A stretch of 64,000 nt of DNA from Augochlora pura (lineage: Eukaryota; Arthropoda; Insecta; Hymenoptera; Halictidae). This document shows, piece after piece, positions 52,939-64,000 of this stretch. Position 1 is the stretch's first letter. Each line of letters opens with the position of its first letter. A program made the translations under genes and the position numbers. The notes beneath the pieces were generated by a model, which searched no databases, was not told the DNA's origin, and was given only the letters and a program-made list of their open reading frames with translations. The stretch spans positions 6,820,001 through 6,884,000 of the forward strand of contig NC_135780.1 in assembly GCF_028453695.1 (NCBI RefSeq). Reading direction: 5' to 3'.

Positions 52939-55900
52939 ACCTTTAACAATAATTAAATAGTAGGAATACATTCGAGGAATTCTCACAGTTACCTAGCGTA
53001 TGCAAGAATCCAGCAGTGGATGTCACAAGCTTCATTACATGCCTCAAATTTTTCTTATTCTCGGTAAATTGCGCTTTCTCAGTCAATTTTGGCGCGTTTT
53101 CTCTTCGCAGGGCTCTCCTCGACGAATTTTCCTTAAATGCACGCCCTCATTCTGCATGAGCGCGCACATATTTTCCTTATGCAACTAGTTGGATTCCCTA
53201 ACGTAACTTAAAACTAACAAGGAAAGATCCTCCGACGGAGAATTTGTGAAAGTTATGCACTTTGGACGTGTGGAGACGATATTGTCAAAGGTGCTCGTAA
53301 ACTTGGTCCACTATTCACAAAAGTAACATCAAATTGTCATTTCTATTCCGTATCTCATAGAGGTCTTTTTATACGGAAAATTTACGTTTAACATAAATTT
53401 ATGTTCTACTAAATTTAAGGGCAAGGAAACGTTTACAGAATTAATTCTATAAAGAAATGTAAACCAGAATGAAGAACTAGGGCAAGACAGACGAAAACGG
53501 TGCGAAGAGCAGATTTGGTTAAAACAATTGGCGAGAGGATGTTTTGCTTGGCAGCCGGCTCGATAAATCCGCGTAAAAAGCGACTAATTGAATCGCGCCG
53601 TCGCTCATTAATTATCCCGGCACCGAAATCGGTTTCCGCGGGCCGGCGGCGAGAGTCCGGCGGAAAGGAAATTCCCACGCGAGGCTTTCCACTAAATCGT
53701 TTGTAATTTCTGTTCTCATGTCGCGCCGGCAAATAAATCCTTGACGTGGCCGCGGAAGGAACGGCGGTAACTTTGTCAACTTTGATTAAGGGCCTTGACT
53801 GGCAGCGGCCAGTTTCAAAGGCCGCGTTTTCGGCAGGGACGGGTACAAGGGACGCTGCAAATAGGACAACACGGTTCAAATCTACGTATCCGCGCCGGCG
53901 GAGTTTGCGACAGAGCCGTCATGCATCACGGCAAGTTGTCCGGGGCGGAGAGATCAACTTGAAGAGTGTCCGACGTGTACATTACAAATTAGTGTCTTTG
54001 AAACAAGCGCCGAGCGCGCGCGCGCGCTACCAAAGACCGTCACTTGGCGACGCTGTTCGTCTTCAATTTCGGACCGAGTTAATTTTCCGCTCGGAGATTA
54101 CTTGCATATGTCGTGCCGCAGTTCGCCTTTATTGGTCACTCCCGGAATCATGTTTGTTTCGAGCACTGCCGCTGCTGCAGCGATCCTAGCTGCTTTTCAT
54201 TTCTTCCTCGAAACGGTCGACGAACGCTGAACTGCTCAACGAAAGGCGCTCGATGTGTTTCATAATTTATTTCGTTTAGTTTTATACCAAAAGTTTAGTA
54301 CCAAATGTTCGTTTGTAAAATGGTTAAAGATCCAAATGATCTACAATTACCTTTCACCGTTATAAAGCGTTAGTTGCTGTTAGAGCTCGGTGGGTTTAGT
54401 ATCGAAGACGTGTTCGAGACGAAACAGTTTGGGACATGCTGAGTAGTTCTGACCCAGTTAAATGGAGCGTTAAAGGAAGATCGGAATATTGAACGCGGCT
54501 AGAGGATCTTCATTCGAACGACGCGGGGGTATTGTAATAAAGTCTGGAACGGAATGGCCCAGCTTTACAGAAGAATTCAATTTCTAAGTATTTACCAACA
54601 GAGAGAGTAACAGTGGATCTCCTGTTGTTACGTTCCATCGGCGTCGATGCTATAGGACGACGATAATAACGACGTTGATAACAGCACCGGTGTTTGTTTA
54701 GCCGATAATACAGAACAATCTCGGAGATAACAAAGGAGCGGAATTACATCGTTGAACAGTTGATGGAAGCCGAGATGAAAATAAAATAGGGGAAGAGTAG
54801 ATCCCGTGCTAAAGTATCCGCGACGCCTAAATTGTTAAATCGTTTAAATAGAAAGACGAGAACAATTTATTATTCCTCTCCTACTCGATGGCTGGTGTCA
54901 CGACGCTATTGAACGTTTCGTTTCTTTGCTCGTTGCAACAGAAAGAACAAACTCGTATCCATCGCTAATTTGTTTGACGTTCGCTCCCTTTCGTTTGCAG
55001 CTTTTACGTAGAAAGGGGTTTTTCGAAATTACTCTCGAAGGCTAGGAGATTGTCATAGGTTCTAATTAGTTTGTTAATATTCAACTCGATCCACCATAGC
55101 ATTTATGGAAAGCAGAGGCTCAGAGTAGGAAAATTAGTTGCATGCCAATAAGAACATTACAACAGAGCCCGGCTAAAAGGTTCAGAGGACACTTTTCCAT
55201 TTCGTGGAAGCTTTACCTAATCCTTGGCTTAATATGCAAATGTTTCGTGGATTTAGAAGAAAAACACATCGCCGAGTTCGGAGAACTGAAATTACTTTTC
55301 TGTCAACTAACCGAAATTTCCGTCCCGTACGGTTAATTCTGTTCAATTGCTCACGAACTCGTGAAAAATGTCATTTATTGTGATTCTGTTTGCATGGGGG
55401 AGTTAAGTCTTTCCCCTGCAGTATTTCAGTAATTTTGGGCTTTTTCGAATCCTGGTAGCCATCGCAGTGATCGATAAAAATGAAAAATAATCGTAACACA
55501 TTCCGACCGGAATAATCTATTAATTAAATTATAGTTTTCTTATTCTATCGAGGGTTCTTATGGAATATAACTTTTAACCACGTTCGAGTGCCTCTTTCTT
55601 GGTAGCGCGGTGATTAAAGCACGCATAATTTCTCTCGCGTAACACGCGGCTGTTCAGGTGAGAAACGGAGGACTAACATTTTCGCGTTGTATGCGAATTG
55701 AGGCGCCTAAGCGTGTACACCGTGGAAGAAGAGGAACTCTCGCGATGTCCAAGTGTCATTAACGGCGAGACGAGCGCGTTCTCTGCTCCCGGGAGGGAGG
55801 GGGAGAGCAAAATGAAAAAGCTCGCGAGCGTTAAATTACGTCTAACATTCCATTTTCACGAAATGATAAATCGTCCCGTACATATTGCGTCGCAATGACA

Positions 55901-56814
55901 TTATATTCTGACACGTGAACGTGATAAAAGAGCCGGGACTCCCTTAAGCGTGCAGCTAGCGAGCACGTAACGACTAATGCTTCTGGCAAGTACGCAGCAT
56001 AAGCGTGCTTTACAGCCTTCCGATAAACGAGTTTCTTCTGCTCTGTTTACGCGGGCCGACGCCGCCGACGCCGCCGTCGCCGTCGCCTCCTGCGCGCCGG
56101 CTTGCACGGAAACCTGCATTTTGCGACGGTACCCGTGCGACAACCACGAAATCCGTGACGATCTTTTCCAGCGATCTTCGGAATGGGCGCGTGCGCGACT
56201 TCAACGCGACACACGCCTATTCCAAGAGAATTTCTAATCCCCGCGGTGGCCGCGACATTAATAGCCAAGGCTCCCGCCGTCTGCGTACCAAGCCCGTCTT
56301 CTCTCCGCCACATATTTCCGTCGAGCAGATTTCTACGCTTTCGAAAGAAGATTTGCTAAAATATCAGATCGTGTCGCACGAATCGGATTCTTTGTACCGC
56401 GTTTATTTTCATGGCGCAATCTGATCGTTGACGACTGGTTTGTCAGAAAATTATGACATCGATGGACCATTTGTTGCGTCAACGAGTAAGCGCGCGAAAG
56501 AATCTACGGTCTCTCTCAGTTTCCAAACAGCAACCGACAATGTTTCTTGCTCACCCAGTTTGTAACCCTGCAATTTCCTAGTGACCCAAAACAGCAATTG
56601 GTGCAAGTTTGATCGCACCTTCGCCGAAGCGGCAAAGTTGGCGCCACGTTTCGTCGAAACATTATCGTCGCGCGACCGTAGGAAGTAGCGAACTATTCGT
56701 GAGAACGCGATCGCTGTTTGGAACCGGTCGACGATCTCTCAAAGCGAGGCTTGTTGCGTCCAAACGAATGAATTTGCAACTGTTTTACGAATCACTTCAC
56801 CCGGACCCGAGGTC

Positions 56815-56839
56815 GCTCTCTCTCTCTCTCTCTCTCTCT
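56815..56839. repeat. (TC)12 microsatellite
   Basis: Uninterrupted TC dinucleotides. They produce the Ser/Leu run in the overlapping plus frame. Confidence 0.92.
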
Positions 56840-59800
56840 TATAATTTCCTGAATATCTTGGAAAATGGCCTCTTTTCAACAAGGCGCGCTTAAAGCGGCG
56901 CCACTAAGATGGTGTTGCGTTCGCGTGGACCGTGTTATACGCAGAATTCAAGACTCTCTTAGACATCGCAAATATTAAAGCGAGTGTATCGTAAAATTCC
57001 AACATAACTCTTTTATTACTACCTTGTAATCTCTGGTATCGGTAACGAGCTCGATGGAGAAGCACGGCCCCGAAAATAATTAAAGGATCAGCCGAACAAA
57101 TGATTATGGGGGGCGAACGTCTGTATTAGCAGCCTCGTACTCTTTTATCGACCACCTGTTTATGTTCGGCTCCAAAGATCATTAATAAATAACTCGAGCG
57201 TGCTTCGTTAATTCACTGAAAAATAAATAGTTGCATTCTCTTCCAACAAGATGGACGTATTAACGAACTTTGCTATTTATTGTTGTCTCTAACGAAAATT
57301 AACTACCTTATCTTCTGAAACATGCTACTTTCCGCTTTCGTTCTATTCTACCTTTAATTGGATTCGGTACTTTGCTTTTTCTCTTTTTACTTGAACGTTA
57401 AATGAGTATTCACTGAGCTGTTACGGCTGCAGCAGATCCTTTGTACCCGAAGCTATTTCAATTCCTTTGTCCAATTAACTTGCACCACATTTAAACATTG
57501 ATTTCCAGTAATTATTTAACCAGAAATCACCGATGATTGAACTGAGAAACGAGAGACTACTGTAACACGAGATCTAAGGAAATAACTTGTTAGCGAATGA
57601 GGGACGTTGGGTGAAAAGAAAGACCGAATCCCGTAACGCGTACACGCTAATTACGAACGCGATAAGATCCAAACGTGGTAGCCGATAAAAGGATACTCGC
57701 GGATCAGGGGCTCCGGTCAACGATAACCGTGCACGATTTCTTGGAATCGTCGCGATGCACCGTATCTCGCGGCCACGTCCTCGGACTGCGTAGACAGTTT
57801 TCGCCAGATCGGAATCCACGATACCGTCCTCAATTATGATAAATTGCATATAATTATGTCGGGCGGCCCCCCGACACACTCTCCCGCCACGGAGCCGGGC
57901 CCCGGGGCGGCCATGGGGTAGTTTGTCTGGCTGATAAAAGGGTAGACGAAGGGAGGGAGACACGGGAATGAACGATTTGCATGCTACCAACTTAATCAAC
58001 ACCCACACCTTATGAACGATCCTTTACCACCATCTACAGAGAGAGGGAGGGGGGAGAGGGCAAGGTCTCTTCGAACGGCTTATCGCGATACGAAAAATGG
58101 TCGAATGTCATGCTCGCCAATATTTTCGCTCGGCCTGGCTCCGGTTAGACCGATAATCTCGAGCTTGCATCACACTTCGAAACAAACCGGTCGGATGGGT
58201 TTAACAACCCGCCGGCGACCATTTTGTCGGCCACGAATTTTGAGGGATGCTCTTCGTCACGGGCTTGATATTCAGATGGTTTTCAAGCGCCGGGGCTTGG
58301 GAACCGTAATTTTATGTGAAAGCTGGCAATCATCCGGTGAGAAATGCGCGTCTTACGGAAGCGCGAAGCGTGCCTGGACTTTTCGTTTTGTCGGCCGAAA
58401 CGGGATTGTGTAATTAATTTGAATAATGCCCGGCGGCCAACTGTTGTCTTTGACAACAGGGAGATTTAGGTATAGCCAAGTGCGACGCGGTATTGGTAAT
58501 TAACTGACGCTGAATTGAAATATTATTTACGAGTTATGTATAACAAACGCACGATTCATTTTTTAATAATTTTAACGAGTTGAATAAAATAGTATCTTGT
58601 ACTGTTTTAGTATTTTATTTATTTTATTTATTTTACGTTTTATACTCGCATTCTTGTTGAAAATGCACAGTCTAATAATTATTATGATCGCGTGGTGTTA
58701 GAACCGAGTAAATCCAGCTTTGTTATTTTCATAAGTTAAAGCCAATTAGTCACTTTTAATGCTCGGTAATTCTAGCGTTAATACGAACGATTTATCAGTA
58801 TACTGTAACGCGAGGAAATATATACAGGATAATTATAAAGTGGCATGTTCTATTTAAAAAGATGGTAATGCGTACGCTTATCGTAATTATTTATTTCGAA
58901 CGTACGGTCCCTGTAAATTTAGACATCATTGCCCCCAAGTTATAATGACGATGTAATTAAGAGTCACGCACGTTTTGTTGCACCGTATAATTTCTAGAAA
59001 TCGATCCGCCGGCGTAGACTGTGTCATGAAATGCACATAATTTCTTCCTGTATTAACAGCGAAACAACGATTCCAGCTTTCGATAACAGGCGAACTGACT
59101 AAGTTACGAAGTCTCTACCAGACACGTAAGTAAAATGATTGCACTAATAAATAGTGAAAACAAGTTAGTATATCTTCAAAAAGCGAAGTAGAATATACTT
59201 TTACTTTTTTTAGAATATACTTAATAATTATATTGCTCTTTTCATTTCAAAAATGGCTTTTTATATGGCTTTTTTAAAATTTTAAATTTCATTTTAAATG
59301 GCAGCTTTTATCCATTTGAACTTCGCTTCAGCACCGGAAAATTAATTTGATTAGCCGTGACTTGCCATGCTTGCGTGCAAGTCTGATAATATTCGTATTT
59401 TACAGGCTCGAAAACGTCCCTTGTCATCCGGTGCACAGACAACAATACAAATTTCGCTACACCGTTCCAGAACCATGGTATGGTCGTCGTCGACGCGCCG
59501 GCGATGCCGTCGAAGTCCTCGTCGCAAGAGCGTTCCAAAAGGAAAAGTTTCTCGAGATCCCGCAGAGAGCCTGCACTCGAGGCTGCAGCCTCGGACTTTC
59601 TTCTCTCCGCATCGAGCCGTATTATTGATGCTCGTTTGCAATTACATTTAACGCGACGGCGAGAGACAGAGGCGTCGTCACCGGTACGGAACTTCGAACT
59701 CTGTGATTAGAGGGGCGCCACGCGGTGCTGCATTCACCGGGTTTCCACGGGATCCCGGAGCATCTTCTACAAACTGCGAATACGTAAGTAGGGAACGCCG

Positions 59801-60065
59801 TTATTTCCTACGAGCTGAATGATTAGAACGGGTACGTGATTGCGGGTCGTTAGGGGGGTCGAGAGCTCTCCCCCTCCCGCCGATAAAAGCCACGGACCCG
59901 GGTCGAGGCGGACTTTAAAGCCTGGCGTTCGCGCGTCTAAGCGAACAGTCACACTCGCTCTACAATTTTCCCGCGGCTCCTTCCGCCGAAGATGATGCGC
60001 GCACATTGAATACCGCGGCATCGAGTCGCCGGGAAATTCCGAGGCGTTTAACACACGGCGTTTAC

Positions 60066-60132
60066 CTTTCGTGACTACCGGCGCAGGCATTTCGCACTCG
60101 AATGCGACAACCGCGATTCGCCGGATCGCCAT
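60066..60132 (-). CDS. Possible first coding exon of the Ig-domain gene
   Basis: An ATG at 60132-60130 opens a 22-codon frame (MAIRRIAVVAFECEMPAPVV, Thr, Lys) ending at donor AAAG|GTAAAC with one base left. That is the phase needed to complete the Glu codon at 48208. A TATA box lies 89 bases upstream of the ATG. Against it: the hydrophobic part (IAVVAF) is too short for a confident signal peptide, and the phase fits by chance one time in three. Another ATG-to-donor frame at 52993-53035 (MKLVTSTAGFLHTL) fits equally well, and the true first exon may lie outside the window. Confidence 0.25.
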
Positions 60133-60220
60133 CGTTCGATAGGATCGTTCGTATGGGACCTGTTCGATGTATTCGTGCTCCGCTCGAGCACTCGAATTGT
60201 GTTCGACACGCGAAATCGCA

Positions 60221-60227
60221 TTTTATA
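60221..60227 (-). promoter_or_regulatory. TATA box, minus strand
   Basis: On the minus strand GGCTATAAAATGCG gives a consensus TATAAAA. Transcription would begin near 60196-60199, about 65 bases before the ATG at 60132. No clear TCA initiator is visible. Confidence 0.3.
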
Positions 60228-63200
60228 GCCAAGTAGCCGCGGTGACGTTTCTGTGAGAGTGACCTCCATTTCTTTCGCCTATTTTTGCTTGACACCGTTT
60301 CCTGTCAAATTCGACTATGGGATCTCTAAATTCTCTCTAAACATTCTCCCAACTCTAAAATACTTTCGCAATAAACCGCGATTCTGGCGCACGCATGGAA
60401 GTGAATGCAAACTGGATGAAACATGGAAGAACGTCCGACGAATTTGAAACTATAATCGTTACATTATTTCTAAGTAATCAAAGCATCGGACTCGTTCCGG
60501 GTTTAAACGTTTCCATGTCTGTATCCCGCAATCTTGCCGACGCTATGTAGCCACGAATTGCGTGATTTGGCGAATTCAATGTTGTTTTGTATTCCTTAAT
60601 GGAGATTAGGAGGTAGTATTTATGGCGATTAATTGGTCGAGTTTGGTCGGTTTGCGTGAGAAACCGTACTTTCCCGAGGACGGCCGAAGCCACTTCAATC
60701 TGTTGAATCCGCGAACCACAGGGTCATTTTATTGTACATACATATTAACGTGAGCGAACGCGGAAAAATAGTGCTACGATGAATTGCTGATACCCGGGGA
60801 GACATTTGCATCGCAAATACCCGTAAAGCATTTTCATTTACGGTACACGGTCCAGCCGTTCGCAATTCTATTAGAAACTTTTCGATTCGTTGTACGTTCC
60901 GGCCGGAATTTTCAACGGGCATTTAAATATTAACATTAAACAAGCGCCAATTGTTTGGACACGCCGTTGAATTAATCGGAGATGCCTCCTTACGGCATCT
61001 TCTTAATCAAGTTTCCCCGTCGTATATAAAGCAGCGCGCGAATTTATTTTGGAATGGAAACGAAATTTACATTTCTCTCGGAACTTTAACTGTGCTCGCG
61101 TAGTATTAAGCCACGATACAAATATTTCACACTAGCAAAACGAATTTTTATCTGACTCGCGCATCTGAAACAATTTCGCAGTTCACGATACCGGCGAGAT
61201 AACAGACAAAACAGGATACAAAAGAGTAAAAGAATCAGCTTACGTTACATGCATAAATATTCCATTGCAGCAATTAATTGCGTATCTTCAACCAAATAAA
61301 AATTATTTCCAACAGTAATATAATTTTTTGGTTTTCATGAATAATTTTAATATGTAGCAATTGCTGCACGAACGTTCTTGGTTTCTTTAAAACTTGTCCA
61401 CCCACTTTTCCTATAAACGCATAAAACGCGCGGACTAATGATAAAGAGTCGAGAAGAGCGAAGGGACGCCTAATGCCATAAATGCGCAAGGATCCGTGGT
61501 CTAGCAACAAGATACGACACGAAAGAGGTTCCAATCGAGGATACTTATTCCGCGGAAAGATCAATAAAGCCGCCGGTAAATGAATCAAGTTCTCGCGGGA
61601 TCAGAGGGGGTTATATTTCTCTCAAGAACCGACAAACGTATGCACACAAGTGATCCGTCTCAAACAGCGTAGCCCGGGCCCTTTCGCGTTGCTTTTTTTT
61701 TTCTTTTATTTCTTCGCTTTCAAAGCTATCGCTTTGCAGCGGTACATGTGCACTCCGCGTGCACGGGGGATATTTTTCATGTAAAGCATTCAGGGTAGAT
61801 CGGCGCGAAAACTCGGGATCGCGTAGAAATCGAGCTATTTTCAGGGGGGGGGGGGGGGGGCGGCGCGCGAAAACCGTAATGCCTGTAAGAGAATCTTTTT
61901 GTGAAAATTTCCCGGCGATTGATGATACCTGACGGGCCGCGGAAAAAGAGTGGCCTGATTTTCTTTACAGAAACCGAACACGCTCGTGTCGGGGATTTTT
62001 TTTTCCCACCCCCATTTTTATTGATATCAACGCGCGGATTATTGGCAAAAGTGAATTCAAAGACACTTTTGCAGAACGGGCGAGAGCGTGGTTTAAACGA
62101 AAACGTTTTAGCAAATACAGATCCGCGCCGTATTTTCCTTTTTGATGGAAAACCGAACGTCGAGTTATCTGCGGGAGATTATCAATTGCGCGATTTCTAT
62201 TGATTTTGGACTTTTCTGCTCGTGTAACCCCAAAGTTCGCTGCCCTATCGATTTCCTGTAAAATCCTGGACGAATCCAGCCGGTCGATCTACGGGGTGTG
62301 TCGTGTAACTGGCAGCGCAACCGGACGGGGGCTGAATTTGCTTGAAAAAATTAGTCGAAAATATCGAATAAATTACTTTTATTGGGGACTCTTTAATAAA
62401 TTGTTCTATATTGTCGAGGTATCATTCGACGTAAAAAATCAACCTTCATCCGGTTGCACCATTAGATATACGACGCTCTGTATCGATACGACTTCCTCTG
62501 CAATTCTGCAGGATTTCTAATAAAAATCGCGGTCGTACGACTTACATCCACGCCGATGATTGAAACATACAAAGACTCGACGCAATTTTCCGGAACATCG
62601 AGAAACAGGATCCTGGAGTGGCTTGTTCACCCCGGACGGGAATTTATAAGCCTATTTGCATACGCAATTTTCACGCTTAACCTCCTGGAAACGGGATTGA
62701 ATTTAAGATAATGGCGGGCCGAATATGCATGAATTCTTTTTACTGACCACAATAATAAATCAGCGAAAGCGATATTCTAATATCCACGGACCGATTTATC
62801 CGTTTCTTGTCTCTCCTGTCCTCCCCCACCGCTTTCTCCGTTTCTACCGGCGGTTTCTCTACCGACGCACCTGCTCCTCATTAGCATGTAGACCCCATAT
62901 GTTTATGCAATTTCCAAAATTTTCATAAAGCAATTTGGAAAAAGAGAATAGGTTCGCGGCGACGCGACGGCTTTGTTGCGTTTCAGGAAATTGTTATTGC
63001 GCTCTGCTTCGCGCGTCATATTCTTTGCAAACGTGTTTGGAATCGCGGTTGTCTTTTACGCTCAGACGTATTTCTGGTGCTGCTTTTTGAGGTTGCTATC
63101 ACCGGGCTGCTATGCTAAATTATTTAACACGTCAAGTGATTAATTTGTTAAGTCAAAACGTCAAAAAGTAAAATTCTGCACGAAAGAAGCAAGTGGAGGG

Positions 63201-64000
63201 AAGACGTGAATCGTCAGAAAATTGTCCAGACGAACCTTCTAAAGTATGAATGCTCGTAAACGTCAGCACTGTGCTGATCAATTTATCTAATGCAAGCGCA
63301 CACAATGGGAATCCTTTCTTCTGCCGCATGAAATCGAGTTCCTGAAACGTGCGCGACAGATTCATTGTTTTTATTATACTGTTATTTCAGGAGCGGCTAC
63401 TCTCTAGTTCGGGACGGGTCTAATCGACCCCATCGAAGTCGCCCGATAAATCCATTCCGTTCATTTAATCGTGTCCGTCTGGATCGCGGAAGGAACACCA
63501 TTTTCCTGTAACAATTTTCGCCGGGCGCGAAGCGTGCGTGGGCGCGGTCACGTTCAGCCGAAATTACGTTAACCCGCGGCAACATGCGCGTGCAACTCTT
63601 GTCACACCTATTTCTGCTTTCTTGCCGGGCGCTAGTCCTCCTCTCTGTTAATACAGCACGGGGCCGCACAATGTGCTGACCGTTCGTCCGCGCGCGGATT
63701 TCCGTCACGTATTGTTTTTCCGCCAATCGCATGCCTTCTGCACCGGCCGCGACAATGCTACCACGTAGGGACCCCCGTGTCCCCTGTTAATAGCTTCAGA
63801 CTGTGCACCGCGTTGATCTTGTCCACGCTTGATCGTAAATATTCTTTCGTTCATTGCCGCTTATTCGGTACACGCCGCCGATGAATTACTGCCTCTATAA
63901 TTCTCCGGCGGACAGTCGAATTTTTACAATAATAACTTCTGCTTTGGAAAAACTTGCAGCGATCGCATGAGTAATGTGTCATGCATTCTGCGAGTCTAAT
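60228..64000. other. Intergenic, no recognised gene
   Basis: Mixed AT-rich and CpG-rich DNA. A TATATAAAG at about 61023-61031 matches the TATA consensus on the plus strand but has no initiator. A 17-base G-run lies at 61844. Frames at 62200-62520 and 63397-63732 match no family I know. Confidence 0.5.
61844..61860. repeat. Poly(G)17 homopolymer
   Basis: Seventeen consecutive G bases followed by CGGCGCGCG. Homopolymer length here may be unreliable. Confidence 0.93.

Larger units (their letters stand above)
48209..60065 (-). other. Upstream intron of the Ig gene (if first exon is at 60.1 kb)
   Basis: About 11.9 kb without a secure exon. It contains GA, GC and TC runs, a duplicated 25-mer (52830 and 52914) and CpG-rich patches at 50.8-51.3, 53.5-54.1, 55.9-56.3 and 57.6-58.4 kb whose reading frames match no family I know. 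An alternative first exon with phase-compatible donor exists at 52993-53035. Confidence 0.5.

Noticed and set aside
53433..54189. Long overlapping frames on both strands at 53.4-54.2 kb
   Set aside because: Starts are TTG or GTG, frames overlap antiparallel in GC-rich DNA, and no domain is recognisable.
56005..56424. 139-codon plus frame with a Pro/Ser run
   Set aside because: It begins with TTG, the Pro/Ser run comes from a GCC-GAC repeat, and overlapping frames exist on the minus strand.
10316..56900. Repeated GGCGCCA sites resembling CTCF half-sites
   Set aside because: The frequency is close to what a 6-base palindrome gives by chance, and the flanking bases do not match the full CTCF consensus.
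58012..58413. 133-codon ATG frame on the plus strand
   Set aside because: Arg-rich, no domain or splice support, and typical of stop-poor CpG-rich DNA.

Overview
The window looks like nuclear DNA of an insect, most probably a hymenopteran (ant, bee or wasp). That is inferred from the texture: one gene split by introns of about 1 to 19 kb, AT-rich non-coding DNA mixed with CpG-rich stretches, and many short microsatellites. No bacterial operon, CRISPR array, rRNA or tRNA gene was seen. Most long reading frames here are chance openings in GC-rich or simple-repeat DNA.

The one gene I can support lies on the minus strand. Coding exons at 47843-48208, 33987-34107, 32794-32975 and 27301-27393 join in matching phase. 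They encode a secreted or membrane-tethered protein with two immunoglobulin domains followed by a Thr/Ser-rich and then acidic linker, in the style of the insect Beat-like cell-surface proteins. A possible last exon (13880-14016) and a possible first exon with a TATA box (60066-60132 and 60221-60227) also fit the phase but are less certain. If all six belong together, the gene covers about 46 kb for 966 coding bases (321 residues).

Layout: 1-815 is the edge of a satellite array with a 185-bp unit, interrupted by a 100-base N gap. 816-7863 holds no recognised gene, only a possible TATA promoter near 2069 and minisatellites. 7864-8690 looks like the non-coding first exon and CpG-rich promoter of a second minus-strand gene that leaves the window to the left. 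8691-13879 is intergenic. 13880 to about 60200 is the Ig gene with its introns, which contain tandem repeats, a possible nested plus-strand promoter at 15452, two hairpins resembling miRNA precursors (18261-18336 and 47623-47699), a 22-bp perfect palindrome and a possible transposon remnant. 60228-64000 is intergenic.

The observations most worth following are the two hairpins, the apparent frame problem in the last Ig exon (the hydrophobic segment expected there sits in a neighbouring frame), the satellite edge with its conserved internal palindrome, and the 158-bp triplicate at 39.2-39.6 kb.
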